Shown here in pieces: positions 35,666 through 44,691 of a DNA stretch of 64,000 bases. The number at the start of each line of letters is the position of its first letter. Within the stretch, counting starts at the first letter, position 1. The notes under the pieces were generated by a model. It saw nothing but the letters and a program-made list of their open reading frames with translations, had not been told where the DNA came from and ran no database searches. The position numbers were made by a program, and so were the translations under genes. The DNA comes from Hydrogenophaga sp. SL48 (lineage in GTDB: Bacteria; Pseudomonadota; Gammaproteobacteria; Burkholderiales; Burkholderiaceae_C): positions 5,369,041-5,433,040 of the forward strand of contig NZ_CP063400.1 of NCBI RefSeq assembly GCF_021729865.1, written 5' to 3'.

Positions 35666-36904
35666 TCAGCGTGTCTCCACAATGCCGCGGTCGATGAGTT
35701 GGCGAATCTGTTCGGGACTCAGGCCGATGTCGTTGAGCACCGACACCGTGTCCTGCCCCAGGCGCGGTGCCACCCGGTCACGCGCGCCCGGCGAGCGCGA
35801 CAGCTTGGGCACAACACCAGGCACAGCCAGTTCGGTGCCGTCGTCCATGCGCACCTTCTCCAGCATGCCCCGGGCCTGGTAGTGGGGGTCTTTGGCGATG
35901 TCCTCCACCGTGTAGATGCGACCGGCGGGCACCGAGGCGGCATCCAGCGCGGCCATCACCTCGTCCACCGTGCGGTCCTTCGTCCACCCGCCGATGACCT
36001 GGTCCAGTTCGGCGACCCGGGCCACACGGCCGGCGTTGTCGGCCAGCGCCGGGTCGTTGGCCAGGTCCTCACGACCGATCAGCGCCATCAGTCGGCGGAA
36101 GATGCTGTCGCCGTTGCCGGCGATCAGCGCGTAGCCACCATCGCGACACAGGTAGGCGTTGGTGGGGGCGATGCCCGGCAGCGCCGATCCAGCAGGCCCG
36201 CGCACAACGCCGAACGCGCTGTATTCGGGCAGCAGGCTTTCCATGCAGTTGAAGACCGCTTCGTACAGCGCCACATCAATCACCTGGCCTTCACCCGTGG
36301 TGTGGCGGTGCTGCAGGGCCAGCAGGATGCCGATGACGCCGTGCAACGCAGCCAGCGTGTCGCCCAGGCTGATGCCCACGCGCACCGGCACACGGCCGGG
36401 CTCCGCCGTCAGGTGGCGCAGGCCGCCCATGGCCTCGGCCACGACGCCGAAGCCGGGGCGGTTGCGGTAGGGCCCGGTCTGCCCGTAACCGCTGATGCGC
36501 AGCACGATCAGGCGCGGGTTGATCGCCTGAAGCTCGTCCGGGCCCAGGCCCCAGCCTTCCATGGCACCGGGTCGGAAGTTCTCAATCAGCACATCCGACT
36601 CCGCCGCCAGGCGCCGGACGATGTCCTGCCCTTCCGGGGTGCGCAGGTCCAGCGCCAGCGAGCGCTTGCTGCGCGACTGCACCTGCCACCAGACGGAGGT
36701 GCCGTCCTTGAGCAGGCGCCATTTGCGCAGCGGGTCGCCCGCGCCCGGCGCCTCGATCTTGATCACGTCGGCGCCGAAGTCGGCCAGTGTCTTGCCGGCG
36801 AACGGACCCGCGATCAGCTGGCCCAGTTCCAGTACCTTCAGACCCGACAGCGGACCGGGCCGTGAAGGGCGCTTTGTCTCGGTGTGTTCTTGGTGTGTGT
36901 CCAT
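35666..36904 (-). CDS. CaiB/BaiF-type CoA-transferase (class III)
   Basis: 412 residues with LKVLELGQLIAGPFAGKTLADFGADVIKIE-type N-terminus, NFRPGAMEGWGLGPDEL, the nucleophile Asp in VGISLGDTLAALHGV and GRIYTVEDIAKDPHYQARGM. Transfers CoA to a carboxylic acid (usually from succinyl-CoA or formyl-CoA). First enzyme after the LysR gene. Confidence 0.93.
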   Translation of the reverse strand: MDTHQEHTETKRPSRPGPLSGLKVLELGQLIAGPFAGKTLADFGADVIKIEAPGAGDPLRKWRLLKDGTSVWWQVQSRSKRSLALDLRTPEGQDIVRRLAAESDVLIENFRPGAMEGWGLGPDELQAINPRLIVLRISGYGQTGPYRNRPGFGVVAEAMGGLRHLTAEPGRVPVRVGISLGDTLAALHGVIGILLALQHRHTTGEGQVIDVALYEAVFNCMESLLPEYSAFGVVRGPAGSALPGIAPTNAYLCRDGGYALIAGNGDSIFRRLMALIGREDLANDPALADNAGRVARVAELDQVIGGWTKDRTVDEVMAALDAASVPAGRIYTVEDIAKDPHYQARGMLEKVRMDDGTELAVPGVVPKLSRSPGARDRVAPRLGQDTVSVLNDIGLSPEQIRQLIDRGIVETR

Positions 36905-36937
36905 GGCCGGCAGTGTCCGGCCGATGTCTCACACGGT

Positions 36938-37870
36938 CTATTTGAACTTGGCGAGGGAAGCCTTAGCGTTTTGCTTAGGGTCACACAGGAAATCCCGGAT
37001 GGCGCGGATCGCAGGATCGGCGTCCGACCGGATAGCGATCTTGAGCTGGCGGTGCGACCAGTCGTCGCTCAAGGGCCGCCAGGCCAGCTTCATCGCCTTG
37101 ATCACAGGTAGCGCCGCGCCCTTGGGCAAAGCCGCGATGCCCAGGCCCGAGGCCACCATGTGGCCGACCGCGTCGAAACTGCGTACCTGCATGCGCAGCT
37201 TGAACGGACGCCCGCAAGCGAGGGCGGCCTGTTGCTGCTTGATCAGCAGTGCCGCCCCCGCCGTCAGGCTGATCCACGGCTCGTCTAGGGTGTCCGCAAA
37301 CGCAATGGGCGAGCGCCCCGCCAGCCTGTGGCCGGGCGGAATGATGAGCACCAGCTGGTCCTGGCGGAAGTTGCGCGCGTCCAGGCCCTGGTCGTCCGGA
37401 CCTTCCACATAGGCGCCCACATCGGTTCGCCCGTCGCGCAGACTGGAGACCACGATTTCCGAAACCTGCTCATCCAGATCGACCTGGACATCGGGGTTGA
37501 CCTGGGCGTACCGCGCCAGCAGCGGCGGCAGAAACTGGTTGATGGCCGCCGTGCTGGACGTCAGGCGGATGTGCCGCACCACGCCCTTGCGCAGATCGGA
37601 CAGGTCTTCCATCAGCAGGTCCATCTCCTGCAGCAGCACCAGCCCGTGCTTCAGAAACGCCCGGCCCGCCGGCGTCGGGTGAAGTCCGCGGGAGTGGCGC
37701 TCGAACAGCGGTTCGCCGATGCTGGCCTCCAGATCGCGGATGCGGCGGCTGGCCGCCGGCAGCACCAGGTTGCAGTCGCGTGCCGCGGCGGTCAGACTGC
37801 CGCTCTGGGCACAGAGCACCGCCAGGCGGACAGAGACGAAGTCGAATCTTGCCAAGTTGTATGGATTCAT
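36938..37870 (-). CDS. LysR-family transcriptional regulator
   Basis: 310 residues with a LysR helix-turn-helix (VRLAVLCAQSGSLTAAARDC, LPAASRRIRDLEASIGEPLF, ERHSRGLHPTPAGRAFLKHG) and an effector domain (AAINQFLPPLLARYAQVNPD, GRTDVGAYVE, LVLIIPPGHRLAG). It stands first in the same direction as the operon, which is unusual for LysR (normally divergent). ATG 37870 is preferred; ATG 37876 is also possible. Confidence 0.9.
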   Translation of the reverse strand: MNPYNLARFDFVSVRLAVLCAQSGSLTAAARDCNLVLPAASRRIRDLEASIGEPLFERHSRGLHPTPAGRAFLKHGLVLLQEMDLLMEDLSDLRKGVVRHIRLTSSTAAINQFLPPLLARYAQVNPDVQVDLDEQVSEIVVSSLRDGRTDVGAYVEGPDDQGLDARNFRQDQLVLIIPPGHRLAGRSPIAFADTLDEPWISLTAGAALLIKQQQAALACGRPFKLRMQVRSFDAVGHMVASGLGIAALPKGAALPVIKAMKLAWRPLSDDWSHRQLKIAIRSDADPAIRAIRDFLCDPKQNAKASLAKFK

Positions 37871-38359
37871 GTTCATTGCCCTGCTGCTTCGGGCCAAGAT
37901 CATGGCCTATGTTCATTTCAAGTCCTTTGAGAACCTGAAACATCCGGAAGTAGAGAATTCCCAGCAACGGAGCCCCCACACGAAGAGATCCAGATTCTGA
38001 CCTGCTCACTCTGGACGTACCAATCAAAAGTAGAAGTCCGGGTTCAAGGGTACCCCCACTCAATTAACTGAAGTAGTCGACCACCGCGAGGGCGATAGAT
38101 CCAGCCGATACGCGGCGAGCCTCTCAGTCGAGTTGCCGGTTCCGAGGGTGAAGCAGCCATTCAGGGCAGGCAGCGTTCAACGACTGGTGTTGGGGATTGC
38201 AGCCGCTCAGGCATTGAACCGTGAATGACTCTGATCAGCCTTGGGACTAAACCGCTCGCGCGGTAGTCTCCGAGCCTGGATGGTTGGTTGACGGCGTGGG
38301 CACACGTGCCGATGTTGTGAGCCGAGGCAATTGGCCTCGTTCACGACAGGAGCACCATC
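37871..38359. other. Intergenic region between LysR and the integrase
   Basis: No gene. It should contain the LysR-operon promoter and the left end of the IS91-like element. An interrupted palindrome (cgaggc-aattg-gcctcg) lies just before the integrase ribosome site (caggagcacc). Confidence 0.5.
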
Positions 38360-39235
38360 ATGAACGCACCCCATCCGACGGTTTCGCCGTTGCGCCAGCG
38401 CATGCTCGAAGACATGCGGATGCGCAGGCTTGCACCGAAGACCCAGACTGCCTACATCCGTGCCGTGCGCCGGTTCTCCGCCTATCTGCACCGGCCGCCG
38501 GATACCGCCACCGTGGAGGACCTGCGCAACTTCCAGCTTCACCTAGTTGACGAAGGTACCTCACCCACGACCCTCAACGCCACGATCACCGGGCTGAAGT
38601 TCTTCTGCGAGATCACCCTGGATCGCTCGGAGTTGACGGCCAAGATGCAGCCCGTTCATCTGCCCCACACTTTGCCGGTGGTGCTCAGCCGCGAGGAAGT
38701 GGCTCGCCTGATTGCCGCAACTGGAAACCTCAAGCACCAGACCGCACTGTCCCTGGCCTACGGCACAGGTCTGCGTGCCAGCGAAGTCGTGTCTCTGAAG
38801 GTCAGCGATATCGACAGTCAACGCATGACGCTGCGCGTGGAACAGGGCAAGGGCAGCAAAGACCGCTACGCCATGCTCTCGCCAATCTTGCTGGAGCGCC
38901 TTCGGGTCTGGTGGCGTGTAGCCCGAGCGCAAGGCAAGATGCTCGATGGTGGCTGGCTGTTCCCAGGCTTGAACCCGATCGAACCTCTGACCACCCGCCA
39001 GCTCAACCGCGCCATTCACATGGCGGCTGACGCCGCGAACATCGACAAACGCGTGTCCATGCATACCCTGCGCCACAGCTTTGCCACCCATCTGTTGGAG
39101 CAAAAGGTGGACATCCGGGTGATCCAGGTCCTGCTCGGGCACAAGAAGCTGGAGACGACGGCCATGTACGCGCAGGTAGCCACCGACGTCCTGCGTGAGG
39201 TGGTCAGCCCGCTGAAGCAGCTGAGCACCGCGTAG
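38360..39235 (+). CDS. Tyrosine recombinase (XerC/D-like) of an IS91-type element
   Basis: 291 residues. N-terminal SAM-like binding domain (LAPKTQTAYIRAVRRFSAYL) and C-terminal catalytic domain with Arg in AYGTGLRASEV, Lys in GKGSKDRY, HTLRHSFATHLL, GHKKLETTAMYAQV (Arg-Lys-His-Arg-His-Tyr set complete). It is followed 7 nt later by an IS91-type transposase gene, the arrangement typical of IS91 relatives. Confidence 0.93.
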   Translation: MNAPHPTVSPLRQRMLEDMRMRRLAPKTQTAYIRAVRRFSAYLHRPPDTATVEDLRNFQLHLVDEGTSPTTLNATITGLKFFCEITLDRSELTAKMQPVHLPHTLPVVLSREEVARLIAATGNLKHQTALSLAYGTGLRASEVVSLKVSDIDSQRMTLRVEQGKGSKDRYAMLSPILLERLRVWWRVARAQGKMLDGGWLFPGLNPIEPLTTRQLNRAIHMAADAANIDKRVSMHTLRHSFATHLLEQKVDIRVIQVLLGHKKLETTAMYAQVATDVLREVVSPLKQLSTA

Positions 39236-39242
39236 GCCCACC

Positions 39243-40448
39243 ATGGGCACCGCTGCCCTGGAGGTGGCGGACATCTTCCGCACCCACGGGCCGGCCTGGC
39301 GGCAAGCCCAGCGCTCCCACCTGAGCCTGGGTCAGCTTCAGGTCATGACAGCCATCGAGCAGTGCCGCAGCGCGGCACTGGGGGGACATGTGCTGCGCTG
39401 TGAAGACTGCCAGCGCCTGCAGATCGCCTACAACTCGTGCCGCAACCGGCACTGCCCCAAGTGCCAGGCCAGTGCTGCACAGCGCTGGTTGGATGAGCGC
39501 CAGGCAGACCTGCTGCCCGTGGACTACTTCCATGTGGTCTTCACGCTGCCCGCCCCCATCAGCGAGATCGCGTACTGGAATAAGGCCGTCGTCTACGGCC
39601 TGCTGTTTGAGGTGGCGGCCCAGACGCTGCGCACCATCGCCGCCGACCCCCGGCACCTGGGCGCGCAGATCGGTTCCACCCTGGTGTTGCACACCTGGGG
39701 TTCGGCACTCACGCACCACCCGCACGTGCACGGCATCGTGCCCGGCGGCGGGCTCTCGCTGGACGGCCAGCGTTGGGTGGCTTGCCGACCGGGCTTCTTC
39801 CTGCCGGTGCGCGTGCTCTCGCGCCTGTTCAGGCGGCTCTTCCTGGAAGCACTGGAACAGGAGCACCGCGCAGGTACGTTGCAGTTCTTCTCGCAACACA
39901 CCGCGCTGGCAGATCCGAAGGCCTTTGCTCAATGGCTCGCGCCGCTGCGACGGTGTGAATGGGTGGTTTATGCCAAGAAGCCGTTTGCGGGGCCTCCGGC
40001 AGTACTGGCCTACCTCTCGCGCTACACGCACCGGGTGGCGATCTCCAACTCGCGCCTGGTGGCGCACGACGAGCGCGGGGTGACGTTCCGCTGGAAAGAC
40101 TACCGAGACAAGGGCCGAGGCCAAGGCAAAACACGCCACAAGACGATGACGCTCTCGCCCGAGGAGTTCATGCGCCGCTTCCTGCTGCACGTGCTACCAG
40201 GCGGGTTCCACCGGATCCGGCACTACGGGCTGCTGGCCAACAACCATCGGCGAGAGTGCATTGAGCGGGCTCGCCAGCTGCTTGTGCCTGAGGCACCTGG
40301 CGGGCAGATCGAGAGGATCCTGTGTGGTGTTGCGGAGCCGGTCCGCCCGAACTTCGTGTGCGTTCACTGCGGCGCGGCGATGATCATCGTCGAGACGTTC
40401 GCACGCGGGCAGTCCATTTGCACACCTCACCAGCGAGGACCACCATGA
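39243..40448 (+). CDS. IS91-family transposase (Y2 HUH type)
   Basis: 401 residues. N-terminal zinc-binding region (GGHVLRCEDCQRLQIAYNSC, RNRHCPKCQ), HUH motif in LTHHPHVHGIVPGGG, and two catalytic tyrosines 4 residues apart in LAYLSRYTHRVAI (Y2). It moves by rolling-circle transposition. Start ATG 39243. Confidence 0.95.
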   Translation: MGTAALEVADIFRTHGPAWRQAQRSHLSLGQLQVMTAIEQCRSAALGGHVLRCEDCQRLQIAYNSCRNRHCPKCQASAAQRWLDERQADLLPVDYFHVVFTLPAPISEIAYWNKAVVYGLLFEVAAQTLRTIAADPRHLGAQIGSTLVLHTWGSALTHHPHVHGIVPGGGLSLDGQRWVACRPGFFLPVRVLSRLFRRLFLEALEQEHRAGTLQFFSQHTALADPKAFAQWLAPLRRCEWVVYAKKPFAGPPAVLAYLSRYTHRVAISNSRLVAHDERGVTFRWKDYRDKGRGQGKTRHKTMTLSPEEFMRRFLLHVLPGGFHRIRHYGLLANNHRRECIERARQLLVPEAPGGQIERILCGVAEPVRPNFVCVHCGAAMIIVETFARGQSICTPHQRGPP

Positions 40449-40911
40449 CCGCGTTGGCATGCGTGGCCTTGTTGGTGTCTGGAGCGGGCTCACCGCAGCT
40501 CGTCGGGGACAGCTGCGCCCGATCTAGAAATCGACGGTGTTGCCCCTGCGAGAACTGCTGCAACTGTTCATCTGAGCCCGTGCTGCACACCCCAGTGAAG
40601 CCTTCGAGCCTGGATCAGGCGGCGCAATTGCCACCGACCAGAACGCGGAACTCCGTCAAATCCCCATAGCTGCCAGCTGGTACGCCCAGATTGGTGCTCC
40701 CCTCGGTTTCCTCCCTAGAGGCTTGTACGACGCCCACCCTGGTGGTCAGCGTGTGTCGTCGGCTCGCCAGCACGGGAGGGCGTCCTACAACCCTTAACTC
40801 GAGCGGGTTCTGACCGGCGATAGGCCAGTCTGTAGCGGCTGCAGTGGGTCAGTCCTAGCGACCACCGCGCGCTCAACCAGTCGATAGGCTGGGCGCCATG
40901 ACGCAAGCCAA
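40449..40911. other. Sequence right of the IS91-like element
   Basis: No gene. Frames on both strands are short and without recognisable domains. Probably carries the oriIS end of the IS91-like element. Confidence 0.4.
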
Positions 40912-41076
40912 TCACAAGACCCGTTTGCGCCACAGCACTGCGCCGAACTCAAGCAAGACATCCTGGCCGATGTGCGCTCGGTCTGGCGCCTTCTTGGCCG
41001 CCTCAGCTACCGAGGTCCGGTCTGCCTCTCGCAGTACCGCAATCATCTGCTCGTCTGTGAGTCGGCCTTTTCTCAT
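40912..41076 (-). pseudogene. IS3-family transposase OrfA fragment
   Basis: From ATG 41076 the frame reads MRKGRLTDEQMIAVLREADR then TSVAEAAKK, the start of an IS3-type OrfA helix-turn-helix protein, and then switches to unrelated sequence near 40990. Only about 30 residues remain; the rest of the IS is missing, so it is a remnant of an earlier insertion. Confidence 0.75.
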
Positions 41077-41176
41077 GGGCTCCTCGCAGATTGGGAAGCA
41101 ATTCGCCGTGATGGTGTCCACGCCGGGGCGCGCGCTCGAGACCGCGGGCCGCGGCCCGCGGCCCGCGTTGCGCAGT

Positions 41177-41822
41177 CTATGCGCCGTAGGCTGCCAAGAA
41201 GACCCGTACGGCCTCGCGCAGTAGGGCTTTGTTTTCCCGTTCATCCGGCTTCTCCAGCATCAGCAGGCCGCGAAAGTGCGCCGCACCCAGAAACATCGAC
41301 AGGAACAGGTCCGCTGCCTGAATCGGGTTCCGCACCTTCAGCGTGCCTGCCGAGTGGGCCCGGCGCAGGTAGGACGCCAGCTCTGCGTTAAAGCGCTCGG
41401 GGCCGTCCTTGTAGAACGCACGGCAGACCTCCGGCTGCGACCCTGCGACGCCATACACAGAGCGCATCGTGCCCAGGGCGTCGTCGCCGCGCGTCAAGTC
41501 GAGAAACCGGGCCCCAATCGCTAGAAGCACCTTCTCCGGCTGGTCGGGGTCCAGTGCCTCGACACCGGGGACGCCGGTCACCGTCGTCGCCGTCCTGTCG
41601 TGCACGACCGCCTGGAACAGCCCCTCCTTGGAGCCGAAGTTGCTGTACACGGTCATCTTGGACACACCGGCATCAGCGGCAATGGCATCCACGCTGGCAC
41701 GCTCCAGGCCATGCGCGTTGAAGTGCTTTTGCGCGGCCTCCAGGATGCGCCGGACGCGCTCGGGATCGCGCGGCCGTCCGCGTTGGGGCTTTTTTGGGGG
41801 GGGGGACTGAGGGAGTGTGCAT
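41177..41822 (-). CDS. TetR-family regulator interrupted by a frameshift at a C10 tract
   Basis: The TetR domain is complete when read from just after position 41796: GRPRDPERVRRILEAAQKHF, NAHGLERASVDAIAADAGVS, KMTVYSNFGSKEGLFQAVV, then an AcrR-type C-terminal domain to 41177 (about 209 residues). But the only suitable start, ATG 41822 (MHTPSVPPP...), is one base out of frame, and the join is a run of ten C followed by six A. With nine C the frames would fuse exactly. It is divergent from the flavoprotein gene and likely controls the whole 41.9-51.7 kb region. It could be a sequencing error, phase variation or slippage. Confidence 0.8.
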
Positions 41823-41834
41823 GGGTTTATTTAA

Positions 41835-41886
41835 TGGACTTGACAGTTCATTATATGGATCGTACATTGTTGTACTTGTTAGTCCA
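41835..41886. promoter_or_regulatory. Divergent promoter/operator region of the TetR-controlled cluster
   Basis: Rightward -35 TTGACA (41840-41845) and -10 tacatt (41863-41868) are 17 nt apart; the opposite strand has a perfect TATAAT (41850-41855) for the tetR side. Putative operators are tggacttgacagttca (41835-41850) and tgtacttgttagtcca (41871-41886); the second differs at two positions from a site before the efflux operon. Confidence 0.65.
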
Positions 41887-41914
41887 GTAATCAACCAAAA
41901 CGGAGCCCATCACC

Positions 41915-42808
41915 ATGAATGACGTCATCATCATCGGCGGCAGCTTTGCCGGCCTCGCCGCTGCCCTGCAGCTCGGCCGTGCCGGTCGCAAGGTCACGGT
42001 TCTCGATACCGGCCTGCCGCGCAATCGCTTCGCCGGTCACTCGCATGGCGTGCTTGGCCACGATCACAAGCCACCACAGGACATTTTGGCCGCGGCGCGC
42101 CAGCAGCTGGCGCGCTATCCCGCGATTAGGTTGGTCGCCACCCGGGCAGACAACATCTCGGGTGCCATTGACGACTTCTCCGTCTTCACCAGCGATGGCG
42201 AAACCCTCAAGGCGCGTCGCCTGATCCTGAGCTATGGCGTCGTCGACCAGATGCCCAATGTTCCGGGCTTCGCAGATAGCTGGGGCACGTCCATCGTGCC
42301 ATGCCCCTACTGCGATGGCTTTGAAGTCGCCGGGCAGCATTGGGGCGTCGTCTGGTCCGGGCCGCAGTCGCACCAGTCCGTCCGGCTGTTCCGCGATTGG
42401 ACCGACAAGTTGACTGTCTTCGCCGATGGTCATGACATTGCGCCCGAACTCCAGGCCGATCTGGCGCTCCGCAAGATACCCGTTGTGGACGGCCGAATCG
42501 TCGAGATCGCGCATCACACCGGCCATATCGAAACCGTCAATCTCGATACCGGCCGCCATGTCGCGGTCGACATCCTGTTCGCCCAGCCGCGCAACAAGCC
42601 GTCCGCAAGCCTGCATGAATCGCTGGGCCTCGCCACGGTGGATACGCCCACCGGCATTGTCCTCAAGGTCGACGAGCGCCGCCAAACCAGCATTCCTGGC
42701 ATTTACGCCGCTGGCGACCTGGCCACGCCCTTCCTGCCCTCGGTCACGCAGTCAACATGGCAGGGCGCGATGGCGGGCATCTTTGCCCAGCAATCGATGC
42801 TGGCTTGA
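41915..42808 (+). CDS. Thioredoxin-reductase-like FAD oxidoreductase with CPYC motif
   Basis: 297 residues. FAD-binding DVIIIGGSFAGLAAALQLGR, the redox-active disulfide VPCPYCDGFEV and the second FAD motif GIYAAGDLATPFLPSV are clear. The NADPH-domain glycine motif (normally GxGxxA) is degenerate, reading VVWSGPQSHQS. This combination is like the GliT/HlmI-type dithiol oxidases, which lack efficient NADPH use, rather than true TrxR. First gene of a rightward cluster under the TetR operator. Confidence 0.85.
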   Translation: MNDVIIIGGSFAGLAAALQLGRAGRKVTVLDTGLPRNRFAGHSHGVLGHDHKPPQDILAAARQQLARYPAIRLVATRADNISGAIDDFSVFTSDGETLKARRLILSYGVVDQMPNVPGFADSWGTSIVPCPYCDGFEVAGQHWGVVWSGPQSHQSVRLFRDWTDKLTVFADGHDIAPELQADLALRKIPVVDGRIVEIAHHTGHIETVNLDTGRHVAVDILFAQPRNKPSASLHESLGLATVDTPTGIVLKVDERRQTSIPGIYAAGDLATPFLPSVTQSTWQGAMAGIFAQQSMLA

Positions 42809-42917
42809 TAGCGCAGATCCCGTCCCCGATTGCATCGTCGTTTTGGCTGCGCCTCGGCTTCCCATTGCCTCCATCAAACGCCAGCAGGTTCAGAGCGAAT
42901 CAAAGCAAGGATATGAC

Positions 42918-43799
42918 TTGACAGCGAAAAATGCCAATCAGAACGCCGACTGGGATGATCAGAGCGGGCAGCTCTGGGTCGCAAACCAGACCCGGCTCGA
43001 CGCCGTGGCGTCGGTGTTCGGCGAGGCCGCGATCGAAGCCGCCGCGCCAGCGACGGGTGAGCGCGTGCTGGACGTCGGCTGCGGCGCTGGCGCGTCGAGT
43101 CTGGCACTGGCCGCCCGCGTGGGCCCAGGGGGACAAGTGCTGGGCGTGGACATATCTGAACCATTGATCGGCCGAGCGCGCGAGCTTGCGCCACAGGAAA
43201 CGTCGGTGCTGTTCGAGGTGGCCGACGCCAGCAGCGCTGATCTGCCCGAGGGCGTGTTCGACATCCTGTTCTCGCGCTTCGGAGTGATGTTCTTCGACGA
43301 TCCAACGGGGGCGTTCGCACATATGCGACGCGCCCTCAAGCCAGGCGGGCGGGTCGCGTTCGTCTGCTGGCGCGGAGCGGACGAGAACGATTGGATGCGG
43401 CTGCCGATGAGTGCGCTCAAGGGCCTTGTCCGGCAGAGCGCGGCGCGCGAACCTGAAGCGCCCGGCCCATTTTCGTTTGGCGACCACGGACGGGTGTCGC
43501 ACATCCTGGCGGCAGCCGGCTTTACCGATATCACCATCGAGCCCTTCGATGCTTCCGTACCGTTCGGCACAGGAAAGACGCGAGACGCTGCGATCGACGA
43601 CGCAGTGAGGATGGCGCTCGAGGTCGGCCCGCTGTCGCGCGCACTCTCTGATCTGCCCGACGACATCCGCGCCCGCGCCTCGGCTGCGACACGTGCCGCG
43701 TTCGCTGACCTTCCCGGACAGCGGTCGGTGTTGATCAACGGCGCGGCGTGGATCGTCACGGCACGCAATCCGTTCAGGCGTGCCTCCTTACACAACTGA
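42918..43799 (+). CDS. Class I SAM-dependent methyltransferase
   Basis: 293 residues from TTG 42918, with aagga 6 nt upstream; no nearer ATG fits. SAM-binding motif I is VLDVGCGAGASSLALAA, followed by GVDISEPLIGRARELA and DILFSRFGVMFFDD. It resembles UbiE/methyltransferase-11/25 type small-molecule methyltransferases. Located between a dithiol-oxidase-like flavoprotein and an SDR, suggesting modification of a toxic compound (inference). Confidence 0.85.
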   Translation: MTAKNANQNADWDDQSGQLWVANQTRLDAVASVFGEAAIEAAAPATGERVLDVGCGAGASSLALAARVGPGGQVLGVDISEPLIGRARELAPQETSVLFEVADASSADLPEGVFDILFSRFGVMFFDDPTGAFAHMRRALKPGGRVAFVCWRGADENDWMRLPMSALKGLVRQSAAREPEAPGPFSFGDHGRVSHILAAAGFTDITIEPFDASVPFGTGKTRDAAIDDAVRMALEVGPLSRALSDLPDDIRARASAATRAAFADLPGQRSVLINGAAWIVTARNPFRRASLHN

Positions 43800-43837
43800 T
43801 CTCCCTCACTCCCCATCTTTCAAACAAAGGAACTGCC

Positions 43838-44644
43838 ATGTCAAACTCAAAAGTTGTCGTTGTCACAGGCGTGTCGTCAGGCATCGGGCGCGCCGCCGCC
43901 ATCCGGCTCGCTGAAAAGGGCTGCCGGGTCTTCGGCACCGTGCGCAACCCGGCCAAGGCGCAAGCCATACCCGGTGTGACGCTTATTGAAATGGATGTTC
44001 GTGACGAAGCTTCCATTGATCGTGGCATCCAGAACATCATTGCGCAAGCCCAGCGCATCGACGTACTGGTCAACAGCGCGGGCGTGACCTTGCTGGGCGC
44101 GACGGAGGAAACGTCGATTGCCGAAGCCCAGACACTGTTCGACACCAACCTCTTCGGCGTCTTGCGCACGACGAAGGCCGTGCTGCCACACATGCGCAAG
44201 CAGCGATCCGGTCGCATCGTCAATGTCAGCTCGGTGGTGGGCTTTCTATGTTCGCCGTACATGGCGCTGTATTCGGCCTCCAAGTACGCGGTGGAAGGGC
44301 TGTCCGAGTCCCTGGACCATGAAGTGCGCCAATTCGGCATCCGCGTATCGCTGGTTGAGCCCTCTTTCACCAAAACCAACCTCGATCTCAACGCACCCCA
44401 GACTGCTGCTCGAATCCCCGACTACAGCAAAGAGCTTGCCATCGTCACCAAAGCCGTCCAGAACAATGTGCAGAAGGCGCCCTCGCCCGAAGGTGTCGTG
44501 ACGACGATGGTCAACGCGGCATTGGGCCCCTGGCAGATGCGCCATACGCCCAAGGGCGAAGCGTCTCTCCTGGCCAAGCTGCGCCGTTTCATGCCGGCAG
44601 GACCGGTTGAGAAGGGCCTGCGCAAGACATTCGGACTGGCCTGA
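43838..44644 (+). CDS. Short-chain dehydrogenase/reductase (SDR)
   Basis: 268 residues: NAD(P) motif VVVVTGVSSGIGRAAAIRLA, NSAG motif VNSAGVTLLGA, catalytic Ser/Tyr/Lys in NVSSVVGFLCSPYMALYSAS, KYAVEG. A complete classical SDR of the carbonyl/3-oxoacyl type. ATG 43838 has aaagga upstream. Follows the methyltransferase by 38 nt. Confidence 0.92.
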   Translation: MSNSKVVVVTGVSSGIGRAAAIRLAEKGCRVFGTVRNPAKAQAIPGVTLIEMDVRDEASIDRGIQNIIAQAQRIDVLVNSAGVTLLGATEETSIAEAQTLFDTNLFGVLRTTKAVLPHMRKQRSGRIVNVSSVVGFLCSPYMALYSASKYAVEGLSESLDHEVRQFGIRVSLVEPSFTKTNLDLNAPQTAARIPDYSKELAIVTKAVQNNVQKAPSPEGVVTTMVNAALGPWQMRHTPKGEASLLAKLRRFMPAGPVEKGLRKTFGLA

Positions 44645-44691
44645 AATCACAAGTGTTCACCGCCGGGTGCTAGATCTCATCGTGTAGTGAT

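Larger units (their letters stand above)
38360..40448 (+). mobile_element. IS91-like element (coding part; ends not resolved)
   Basis: Tyrosine recombinase plus Y2 transposase in one operon. IS91 elements lack inverted repeats and make no target duplication, so boundaries could not be read; they lie somewhere in 37871-38359 and 40449-40911. Confidence 0.85.
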
